Shown one piece after another: positions 9,140 to 19,500 of a DNA stretch of 64,000 bases (position 1 is the stretch's first letter; the number at the start of each line of letters is the position of its first letter). This stretch comes from a virus. The translations under genes and the position numbers were made by a program. The notes under the pieces were generated by a model. That model searched no databases. It was not told the origin of the DNA and was given only the letters and a program-made list of their open reading frames with translations. The stretch is taken from positions 20,118 through 84,117 of the IMG/VR virus record IMGVR_UViG_3300037961_004808, one strand, 5' to 3'.

Positions 9140-10669
9140 TCAGAATTCTAAGATAATTTTGATATCTTCTCTTTGGTTTGTCGCTCTAGTAACTTCAGGA
9201 CGGTTATCTAAGTAGATAATGTCGCCAGAATACTTTTGGATTTCAGGAGAAGCAATACCAGAATTGAAAGTTTGTCCGAAGTAATAAGTACGGTTGTTCA
9301 CAGTTGTTGATACTCCCGTGAACCCACTATCGATAGCAAGTGTCTCTGTGCCAGTGGTTGTTTGGACCACAACGTTCAAAGATCCGCCTGTACCAGGGGT
9401 TTTCGTAAACCTATTTAGACGGTATTGATGCATGGACGCTGCATCTCCATTGGCAACACTACGATCTTGCCAATACTGTAGGACCTGAGTTACAGTGTCG
9501 TAACCAATAATTTTACCAATAGCAGTAGAACCAACACCTACTGTCTGAGACACCTCACCGTCAGTCTGGACCGCCATAGTCGTAGAGGCAGCACCAGTCA
9601 AACGAATACCGTAAAGACCTGATGCGGTGGGGGCGTCCAACAGGTTAGTGCTGCCACTAACAAGAGGATTCTTGATAACGCCGATACGAGCAAACTGGTT
9701 ACCGGTGGGGAAGTCAGGATTGGTAACGTCAGAGTTCTCGATACGTGAATAAACGAGAACTTTGTTAGAACCCAACTCACGATAAACGTCAGCACCATGT
9801 CCACCTGGAGGAGGAATGATTACTGAGAAGGATGCGCCAGAACCATTGACGACGGAATCGAGGTCAAGAGTTGCAAAGGTGTACCCGGTGCCCCCGTTTG
9901 TGACCTGCACATTGGTAGGTTTGCCATTGACGAAAGTGACAGACGCTACGCCGTCTTGACCATCTCCACGGATGGGGACGCCATTCTTTGTGCCAGAGAA
10001 TTGGTATGATGCACTAGCAACGTTCTCAATGACAATGACTTCAATCTTTCCGTCAACAGCAGCGTTCCGAACATCTTGTACATCCGTGTTAGTTCCCCAG
10101 TCGCGGGGGACAGGAATGTAGTCAGCACTATCAAACTTGATAATGTCGCTGGGTTTGATTGTATACAGATACTTCCAAATATATCCATCACTTTCCAAAC
10201 GAGGTTGGAGATCAGTGTGCACAGGTTCTTGGAGAGAAATAATCCCCTTACCACTGTTTGATGGTGCAGCACCATTGTAGATACACTCATAAACCCGGAA
10301 GTCCGAGTTGATGATGTAATAGTTGGAATTATAGAGACTAGTAGAACTAGTATTAGGACTCAGGTTGTCAATACTGTAGTCGTGACGGTACATCTCATAG
10401 ATGGAACCACTCGTCCAGTTATTCTTACGAATAACTCGAAGGACATCAGACGAATTGATTTTCTTTGCAGAAATCAACGTATCATAGATCTTATCGTGCT
10501 CATCAAAGTTATCGATGGGCGACGGGGTGTTGGTGTTCCAATCAGATGCAACATCAGTGGCGTTCGGCAAGCCAATAAAAACATAATAACTGTTATCAGT
10601 GGTTGAGATTCCGCTGACAAAGTTAGATGCGTTCAACACCCTGATTTGGTCAGTTATAATGGCTGGCAT
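9140..10669 (-). CDS. 8: Baseplate wedge protein gp8
   Basis: This 509-aa protein resembles T4 gp8. The region DGYIWKYLYTI (near residue 160) corresponds to the T4 GYVWEYLF segment. The C-terminus SGDIIYLDNRPEV...REDIKIILEF matches the T4 gp8 ending SGEMIYMENRPP...EEINILFTF. It is about 175 residues longer than T4 gp8 (334 aa). Part of the extra length is an inserted module around VTNGGTGYTFATL that also occurs in the neighbouring giant proteins. It follows a late promoter embedded in the stop of the previous gene. Its role is a structural part of the wedge that forms the baseplate periphery. Confidence 0.88.
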   Translation of the reverse strand: MPAIITDQIRVLNASNFVSGISTTDNSYYVFIGLPNATDVASDWNTNTPSPIDNFDEHDKIYDTLISAKKINSSDVLRVIRKNNWTSGSIYEMYRHDYSIDNLSPNTSSTSLYNSNYYIINSDFRVYECIYNGAAPSNSGKGIISLQEPVHTDLQPRLESDGYIWKYLYTIKPSDIIKFDSADYIPVPRDWGTNTDVQDVRNAAVDGKIEVIVIENVASASYQFSGTKNGVPIRGDGQDGVASVTFVNGKPTNVQVTNGGTGYTFATLDLDSVVNGSGASFSVIIPPPGGHGADVYRELGSNKVLVYSRIENSDVTNPDFPTGNQFARIGVIKNPLVSGSTNLLDAPTASGLYGIRLTGAASTTMAVQTDGEVSQTVGVGSTAIGKIIGYDTVTQVLQYWQDRSVANGDAASMHQYRLNRFTKTPGTGGSLNVVVQTTTGTETLAIDSGFTGVSTTVNNRTYYFGQTFNSGIASPEIQKYSGDIIYLDNRPEVTRATNQREDIKIILEF

Positions 10670-10692
10670 TACGCTATTGAACTTTATCGTTT

Positions 10693-10700
10693 TATTTATG
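10693..10700 (-). promoter_or_regulatory. T4-like late promoter (CATAAATA) overlapping a stop codon
   Basis: The minus strand reads CATAAATA, and the TAA inside it is the stop codon of the 965-aa gene. gp8 starts 24 nt downstream. Confidence 0.6.
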
Positions 10701-13593
10701 GGAGATCCAAGAGCAATCTGCTAGTTCTCACCACTTCAGGTGCAGTGGATAGACCCACCAGACCTTCTGTAGAGTTGACAGCAAATGAGGTTCCTATGTT
10801 TCCGCAGGTAACTTTCGCCCAACTAAATGTGCCGTAGTTGTTACCCACATCACTACTCAGACCAACAAATCCTGGTGCTAGACCATGATTAGTTTGGATA
10901 TTGACATGAACTCTCACAACTTGAGAGGCAAGATCTTCGATGTGCGATACTTCGTATACACCATCTAGGAACTCTGTAGCAATGCCAACTGTTCCAGTTC
11001 TGTCTTGAGTGAGTGCGGTTACACCAGTACCAACATTAGATCTAGAGATGACAAAGTAGTCACCTGTGCCAATACCGGTCTTGGATATACCTCCATATTT
11101 ATTGACCCGCGCTTGGGCATTCAATGGGATGTGTAAATGTAGTTGCAGTGCTTGAGCACTCACACCCACGCCACAGATAGTACCTTGGTCACCTGCAATG
11201 TTGGCACTTTCAATACTGACAACAGGCGTCTGATAAGTAGTAAGACCAAATCCAGTGGTGGGTCTGGCAGTATCTACAATCCTGATCGGGAAGTCTGATG
11301 TTGGATTGAAAGTATTTCCCTCACTGAATCGGAATCCAAGAGCACCACCTTGCATGTAAATAACGCTGTCGGTGCTAGCGATGTTTTTGATTGCTCGGGA
11401 AGATGGGAAGACATTACCAGCAAGTTCGGCACGGGACTTACTAACCTTTACCCCCTCCACAAAGAGATCATCTCTCTGCTTGGTCCACCGCAAAGGACGC
11501 AGTGGATCTACCACGTCAGTGATACCGGGACCCTTGTAGTTTGTAGTAAGAAGGGTGTCACGAGTCAGGATGTCACGAGCAACTCTAGAATCCTGATCAA
11601 TAATCTTGACACCATCACCTTTCTTGATAGACTCAAGTGCAGAAGCAGTGTCAATGTCGGAGTCGGTTCCCCGGTAGAATAGAATTTGGCAACTAGAACC
11701 TGCTACAGGAGGTTCAGTAAATTCGATCCTAGTTCCACCAGAGAAGTTATATGCAACACCTGGTTTTTGCAGGACATCATTGATGAAGATTAGTAGAACA
11801 TCGTCAAGACTAATCGGACTACCTTCCTGCTTTTCAATACTAAGAACGACATTGTTATTCTTCAGTTGGAACGTAGTCTTACGACCATTGAATTGATCAC
11901 TAATGTCATCCAGGATTTGCAACTTACCAAACACCCAACCAGCAAACTCATCGTCTGCGGTGTCTTCTACGGTAAAGATAGCGTTCTGGAAATTTGCTCC
12001 AATGCTGCTAACTGTAGGAATACCAACTACATTCAGGGTCTCGCCAACAGTATATCCATAACCAGGGTTGGTGATTGTAAACTCACCCAGACTCTTTCCA
12101 ATACCAATTTCAACAGAGATGCTGGCACCTACACCAGTGTTGGCGCTTTCTAATTTGACATCATCATACAATCCGGGTTCATATCCAAAACCTTGACTAT
12201 TGCCAATAGAAACAATGATACCCTTTCTAGGCAGTTTGTTAGCATTGACATCAACGGTGCTGAGAACATCTACTCCACCAGGAGTTTGTGTTCCAGTAAA
12301 CCTAACAGAAGTAATACCTGTTGCAGAACCACCAATAAAAGTGTAGTCTTCGGAAGGTTTCTGGAAAATATTATTGATCAGAATTGCACCAAAATCACTG
12401 GTGATGCCTACAGTATTGCTGCCGCCAGAAGTCAGGGTAAAGGTTTTGCCAATACCAGTAAAGTTCTGTGCAACATCATCCATGACAATATTGCCGTCGT
12501 AGTCACTACGAGTAAATGCTCTGCCTTGGAAAGAACTACCAACAATGTCATCAGCAAAGACCAGGGTATGAGTTCCAATACCAGCAGAGGTCAGTGCAAT
12601 GGGTTGATTGGTTACAGCGTCATCTTTAGTATCTGCAAACTTGAATGTGTTTGGTTCAGATTGGATAATGTAGTATTCCCTGTTAGAAACAAGTGGAGAA
12701 GGTGGTGTCAATGAACGAAGTTTGACGGCACTTCCAGTCTCAAGACTCTCAGTAAGAATAGTAAAATTATGATCTGTTCCTAGACCAACAATATTACTTG
12801 AATTGATACCAACTTGTCTACGATTGCCACCAAAAGGAACGTCTACAAAAGTAATCTTATCGCCAATAATATTGTAATCACCAAACACCAGCATGGCGGT
12901 GTCGCCAGCAGCATGGGTTTGTAATCTAGTTCCCAACCAACTTCTCTTTACCAGAAGGGTGTTAGCATTGCCACCACTGTTGGTAACTTCAACCGCCATG
13001 ATCTCATCATTGATTTTGATGAGACTACCTGCTTCAAATATACTAGCATCATCTAGAACAAGTGTATTGTTAGAGACAGAGACCACTGATGCAGTAGCAT
13101 TCTGACGTGGATAAACCGGTGACTGAACAATATTGTCAATCAGGATAATACACTTGGTGTTTAGTTTCTTTGCAGTAAAAGCGTGAGTGGCACCTACACC
13201 AACAGTTGTGAGACCAATGGGAGAATTCTGTAATGCTAATGCTTTTGTTGCTGCAAGCCGGATCTTATTCTCGTCAACTTTGATTGCAAATACACTCTTG
13301 GGCAAGGTGGTTCCAGCACCAGTGCCGTTCTGTCCATGCTGAATGCCAATAGGAAAAGTAGATCCGGTAAAATCTACATTGGGATGGGAATCATATACCA
13401 GTTCTTCACCAGTCCGATAGAAATGGTTCGGGATGACAATCGAATCATCACCTAAAAGAATATCGGTTGTACTATCCCCAACAAATTCTTTCTTGAACAG
13501 AGGATCTCCCTCATGTCTCAGAGTAAACTGATTGAGGAAGGTCTCTTTCTCAGCGTTGAATTTTTTGTTGACGGATCCTATTTGAAATCCCAT
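10696..13593 (-). CDS. Baseplate-region structural protein, 965 aa
   Basis: This is a beta-rich protein made of recurrent modules. Near residue 48 is an HFYRTGEELVY unit. Near residue 190 is an IKINDEIMAVEV unit followed by LLVKRSWLGT and HAAGD. Near residues 470-520 are GYEPGLYDD and NPGYGYTVGETLNVVG repeats. No catalytic motif was recognised. The start shares one base with the stop of the 2746-aa gene (TAATG). With that gene it occupies the slot between gp6 and gp8, where T4 has gp7. A structural role in the wedge is inferred from synteny and composition. Confidence 0.8.
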   Translation of the reverse strand: MGFQIGSVNKKFNAEKETFLNQFTLRHEGDPLFKKEFVGDSTTDILLGDDSIVIPNHFYRTGEELVYDSHPNVDFTGSTFPIGIQHGQNGTGAGTTLPKSVFAIKVDENKIRLAATKALALQNSPIGLTTVGVGATHAFTAKKLNTKCIILIDNIVQSPVYPRQNATASVVSVSNNTLVLDDASIFEAGSLIKINDEIMAVEVTNSGGNANTLLVKRSWLGTRLQTHAAGDTAMLVFGDYNIIGDKITFVDVPFGGNRRQVGINSSNIVGLGTDHNFTILTESLETGSAVKLRSLTPPSPLVSNREYYIIQSEPNTFKFADTKDDAVTNQPIALTSAGIGTHTLVFADDIVGSSFQGRAFTRSDYDGNIVMDDVAQNFTGIGKTFTLTSGGSNTVGITSDFGAILINNIFQKPSEDYTFIGGSATGITSVRFTGTQTPGGVDVLSTVDVNANKLPRKGIIVSIGNSQGFGYEPGLYDDVKLESANTGVGASISVEIGIGKSLGEFTITNPGYGYTVGETLNVVGIPTVSSIGANFQNAIFTVEDTADDEFAGWVFGKLQILDDISDQFNGRKTTFQLKNNNVVLSIEKQEGSPISLDDVLLIFINDVLQKPGVAYNFSGGTRIEFTEPPVAGSSCQILFYRGTDSDIDTASALESIKKGDGVKIIDQDSRVARDILTRDTLLTTNYKGPGITDVVDPLRPLRWTKQRDDLFVEGVKVSKSRAELAGNVFPSSRAIKNIASTDSVIYMQGGALGFRFSEGNTFNPTSDFPIRIVDTARPTTGFGLTTYQTPVVSIESANIAGDQGTICGVGVSAQALQLHLHIPLNAQARVNKYGGISKTGIGTGDYFVISRSNVGTGVTALTQDRTGTVGIATEFLDGVYEVSHIEDLASQVVRVHVNIQTNHGLAPGFVGLSSDVGNNYGTFSWAKVTCGNIGTSFAVNSTEGLVGLSTAPEVVRTSRLLLDLP

Positions 13594-16500
13594 TAGAGTG
13601 TTATGGTTGTGTCGTTTGCGACGTTATCGGGTTTGTCAATTCGGATTTCAGAAACCCGGACAACATAGTCCTTGTTTGCTAGTGGCGTAAACCTCAAACG
13701 CATATTATTGCCACTGATGTTTATATCTATGGCTCGAATATCACGCTTCTGTTGAGTAGCGTTAGACAGGTTATTGTATACGTTATAATTTGAATATCCA
13801 GCAAACGCATTTGCGGATACGTTGAACACGGAGTATTCATCATCAGTGGTGTTATGCACTTGAATCAAATACTTCACAGAAGTGTAGTTAGTGTAATCCT
13901 TGGAAGAAACAATAACTGCGGAAGGAGATCCAGTAGCAGCAATCTCTGTGCGAGTAGCATTCAACTCAGCATCACCCACCTCAAGTTTAGGAATCTCCGA
14001 AACATTCAGTCCAGCAGTGGTAGCAACACCAACAGAGGTTGTCAAAGTTCTAATGGTAACTGCCTGGTTTGCTGCGGGAGTATATTGGAGTTTGAGAACT
14101 CCGCTATTTTGAACAACGTCAAAATCTCCCAAGGTGCTACCAGAATTCATGTTGCCATAATCTGAGAACAGGACTCCACCAGTGCCATCTGCCAAGAAGT
14201 TATATTCCTCAAGATCAGTTTCTGTATTGCTAGAGTGAACAACCAAAATTGTTCCTGACTTGAAGTCAGAAGCATCAATATCTTGAATAGTATGTGTTGC
14301 GGGAGAACCAGTTGCAGAGAAAGCAGAAGCAATACCAATCTTCTCGATGTTGGAATAAGAAGTGCTTCCTACACCAAGAGATTTGAGAACTGCTTCTTTA
14401 TAGAACGTGATGTCGTAAGTGAAAGTGTTGTTGTAGGGTTCAAAAGAAACCTCAACAATATTTCCGTTCTGTTGTACAACAAACTCGCCCAAATCAAATG
14501 CATCTGACAGATCAGAATACTGGTTGATATATGCGTCAGTTCCGTCTGTGAATACAGCAAACTCACAATACTGAGTAGCATTGTAGGAAATTCCCAGAGA
14601 AGAATCTAGGACAACCTGAGCATAATACTTGACACAAACAGGACTGTTGGCAGAAGTGGTGTCAAAAGAGTCAATAGCAACTGTTCGGATGAGGTTAGGA
14701 TCATCATAGAACTGGGGACTGATATCATCAATCTCCAAAACGCGGTTAGACTTACAGATCAGAGAAGAACCAAAACGTTGTGCATTGAAAATAATCTTGT
14801 CACTTACAGTGTTGGTTGCATTTGGTTCTTCATAAACCAAGTCGAAGTTATGAATATTGGACAGGGAATCTTCGCTGTCAATCAGGACCACAGACTTAGA
14901 GATAGTTCCTACGCCAACACCAGTAGTAGAGGTTTGACCAACACCAGTGGGTTGCGACGGAATCAGCATGTCTGAATGCTTTTTGAATCCGGCAATATGT
15001 GCCAGTGCATCAACTGGTTCACTCCAAGAAGCAATTCCAACGTTACTCTTCAGAGAGTATGCAAACGATTGATAGTAATCACTGTCTTGGATGCGTTGAT
15101 AGAAGTTAGACAGTTGTCCGACATCATTTTCCCATCCAAAACGTTTCTTGAATACAACACCAACATCAAAGTTTCCTTTGAAAGTTTCTATCCTCTCGAT
15201 AGTTCCACCCGAACCGGAGAGTTCAGCAGTAATGCTGTCTCCAACTTGGAATTCGTCAACATTGTTGACACGAATAACATTTCTTACTTTACCTTCACCC
15301 GAGACAATTCTAGATGTCTCAGAATTACGCATATTGATAATTCGCTCACCTTTGAAGAATTTACCTTCATCGAGAGTCACATCAAACTTGGCAATGTCCT
15401 TATCGTTACTAACAGTGCCAAAGGTTCCCAGATCATAGACGCCAGGATCAACGGGGACCTCATAAGTAATCGTTGCTTTGTTGATAAGACCAACAGCCGG
15501 ATTGACTGCTGTTAGAGTAAAGGTATCAAATCCAAATGTGGATGAGTTATATCCATGGCCGGATGTCACACCAACGTTCTCAACGAACACTTTATCGCCA
15601 ACTGCGAATGGCATGTTAGTTGCATCAAATCCAGTCTCTGGGGTCTTCAGAGTTAGAGTGACATTAGGAGCACTATATGTGACAGTTACAATACCAACTC
15701 CATTGCTGTTGTTGATAGCAACCAGTTTATTGTCACCACTGCTCAGGTTGTTACCTCCCTGGACAATGCGAACATTAGATACACTAGAACCAAGAAGATC
15801 TACTTTGAATTCAGTGCCAGCATTGACTTCATTCTTCTTCGTGTTATAAATTACCAAGTCTGGACCAGTCAGATATTTCTTACCAGTGCTGGTAATAGCA
15901 ACGTTAGAGACGGTGAAGTTGTCCTTCAGGAAGAGAACCTGAGGCATCTCTGCTTCTGGACGCAGAGTCTTATCTGATGGATAATCATAACCAGACTGGA
16001 TGATTTCTACAGTATCCAACTTGCCAACGTTTGAACCAGAAGCACGCAGCAATGCAGATGTACCAGTTGTTGACCCAACAGTTACTTGCGGAAGATCTCT
16101 ATAACGAGTACCCTTAGAAACCAAGAGCAGATCAGCGATTGGACCTTTCTCAGTAAGAGAAGTCGTGGTATAATTGATATCTGCTGTTACTGAAGTATAT
16201 CCAACACGTTCTGGGTTCTCAAAAATGTTGAACTTGAATGTGTCGCTAGTAACAGAACTAATAGATGCTTTGGTCGTAAAATCACTTTGTGTGACTACGA
16301 TCTTACCGTAATCGTCAATAGAGTCATCGACTTCAATAATCTTAGAAGTATCAAGTGATTCTAACTTGTAGAATAGAGTTCTAGGAACTTCTGGGGTGAA
16401 GTGTACAGATGCCTTAGCACCACTAGAACCAGGGGCACCACTGTAACTAACTTCGATAGTAGATTTACCGGAACCAACAAAAGACTTCTGGTACGTTGAA

Positions 16501-19500
16501 TCTAGATAGAATCCGAGTTTAGTATTTGACAAAGACGAATCAGACATGTCAAACTCAAGCAGATCACCATCAACAACGGTGACTTTGGGATTTGCTGAGT
16601 TACCAATACTCACAAACCTGTTGCCAGGATTGTAGGTAAGAGCGATAGAACTAGTTCCCATGGAAACAATGTTCATATCAATCTCATCCCCAGGACGCAG
16701 AGTATGGGGATTCTTGGTGGTAGCAGTTACATCAGTGATTTGAATTGTGGCAGTGATTTCTCCTCTAACTGTTTTGAAGGAGTGGGTATTGCCAACACCA
16801 ATGTTGCTGTAGAACAGTGCCCGACTATTAGGAGAATTGATTTGGTTCTGCATGGTGACAACACCAACAGTGCTGTTGTCAACAACTTGAACGAACAGAG
16901 TTTCGGGCAGAGGAGCAGACCAACCAGAAGCAGTGCCAACACCAGCAGTCAAATATTGAATGGCAGTGCCGTCATCATAGTTGTAAGTAATTTTTTCACC
17001 GTTCTTGAACGGATGGTTGGGTAGGAAAATAGTGCCCTTGGGGATGTCACGAGTACCACCAGTGCCTAAGATTCTTTGGTTGGTGATAGTATGGGTTTCT
17101 CCTTGACCAATAGATGCACCAATACCCAACTGGGAAGTGGCATCAAAATAGACACGTTCATCTAGTGGGGTGGAGTCGCAACTCGGAAGATCGAAGGTAA
17201 ACTTACGCTCAAGACGATCAATACGTGAACCGTTAGTATGAGCTACACCAGCAGTGCCATTTTGGGCACGTAGCAGGTCAAGTTCATTTCTTGCAGTATC
17301 AATTCTGTAAATACGGAACTGCTCACTATTGATGCGGATGATGTCATCAATTTCAAATTTAGATGGATCATCACTGATCTTGACACTGGTAGTAATACCA
17401 CCATTGACGCCTAGGGCATTGATTGTGGTAGACAGACCAGATTTGACAGAACTTACCGTAACAGTATGACGACCTTCAAGTTCGTCATGCAGGGTAGAAG
17501 AGACATCATCTACCCTAAGCGAAGTTCCAGTAACTAGGTTATGAGGAACAGTGGTAATACCAGTGACACTGCCACCGGTATATACAAACGTAGTATCAGG
17601 GAAACTGTTTACAGTCGATGTGAAAGAACTAATGATCGGGCCACTAATTTTTGAAACGTGGGCGATTGCGCCAAATCCGTTGGTTTCACTGTTATCAAAT
17701 ACCACGTTGTCACCAACACCGTACTCATTACCACCATCAATAATGTCCAGTGAAGTAATTCCACCAGTGTTTGTCGAGACGATTCGGGATTGGACGAATG
17801 TATTTTTCTGCGAGTTCGAGACGAAATCATATGAATTGATGTTGTAGTTTCTAGTATTCCTGACCAGATTGTACTTCAAGGGATCATGCTGTTGGTCAAA
17901 TCCGAATCCTAGGTTCAATACCTCTGGTTGAGATCTATAAGAATCTCCCACAACATATGGGAAAATGGGTTCTCTGCCATTGTTGAAAGGACTTCCAGAG
18001 TTAGAAATCTGGTTACTAGTTACCGTAGTAAAGTATGCATACACTCCGTTTGGATAATCTGGAGTGACAGTAAATCTACCATTATGTTCATCAAGGTCAC
18101 CAAAACCAGGTCTGTATGTGTAATCCTCAACAAAGAATCCAGCAGGATAGTTTGCGATACTAGGACCGTTAGTACGCTGACCAGACAATTTCACATAACT
18201 GGATTGCATATATCCAAGAAGACCGCTACCGTTGGGATTCTTGAATCCTACGGGTCCATAAATGGGGTTGCCGTCATACGCCCAACCGAGGATGGGTGAG
18301 TGGTCACCGCCAGAATCTTGGAGATAATCCCTCAAGTTACGTGGTGCATAGTAATTTACGTAAGGGTTGCCAAGATTGCTGTCCTTGGCAACTTCGTAAT
18401 AACCATCATCCGTAGATACATCACCAAAACGTGCATATCGATTCACCTGGTTGATAGTCCACTCATTCAGATTAGCAGAGTAGATTGCATGACCACCAGG
18501 AGTCTTTGCTGCAACAGTAGTTTGGGACTGGGTGTAGTTACCACCCTTTTCAATCATCTCAATGGCAACAATCTGACCATTAGAAACAACTGCTTTCGCC
18601 TTTGCACCCACACCGTCACCAGTGATGACAATATCTGGGGTGCTGAAGAAATCTTTACCACCAGACTTGATGATAATTTGATCTACTCGACCATTGACGA
18701 TGAACGGTTGCAAGAATGCTTCTTTGCCAATAACCGTGTTGATTTCTGGTCTGAAGTTATCATTGATTACGGTAGAACCAAAGTTATCACCAGGAACGGT
18801 AACAAAGACGTTCTGAACAGAACCTCGTACAATAGGAGTTGCCGTAGTGTTAGAAGTTGTAATGCCCTGACGACCACTAACAAGAACCTGAATCGCAGGA
18901 TCTTTGAAGGTATGCGTTCCTGACCCAGGACCGTTCAGTGCAATAACATTTTGATTATTTTTGTCAGTAGTCAGTTGGAAAATGTCATCAGAGACTTTGG
19001 ACACAAAGTATTGACTGTCATCAACCAAACCTTGAATGTTTGCAATATCAGAACTATAGACAACAACATCGCCACTGTTGAATCCGTGGTTGTTGATTTC
19101 AATGCTGTTAGTAAATGTATTGATACCAGCAATAGTGGTGATTTCCCTATTATGGAAAGAACCGGTTCCTTCAATCAGGATCTCATCAATCCTGCTACGT
19201 CTCCTAACAGAGGTGAATCTTTGAATACCTCCACCACTACCAGTGATAGGAATAATGACCTCAACATTTGTCGCCAAAGAATTTGCTTTGGTCTCAGAAA
19301 GACGGAATGAGAAGTCATCAATCTTCCTTACAAAATACGATGCAGAATCAATAAGGGTTCCTGGTGTCGTGCCAATACCAATATTGCTTGTGCCATTCGT
19401 AGTATAGATAATCTCCTCACCATTTGTAAATCCATGAGGTTTGGCAAACAGGAAGGTATCTGTTGAGGTGTTTACCACACCACCAGTTGTTGTACTGTCA

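Noticed and set aside
2114-9151. Plus-strand open frames opposite the 2357-aa gene
   Set aside because: They are in the reverse complement of a long conserved gene, lack ribosome sites and have low-complexity translations, so they are shadows.
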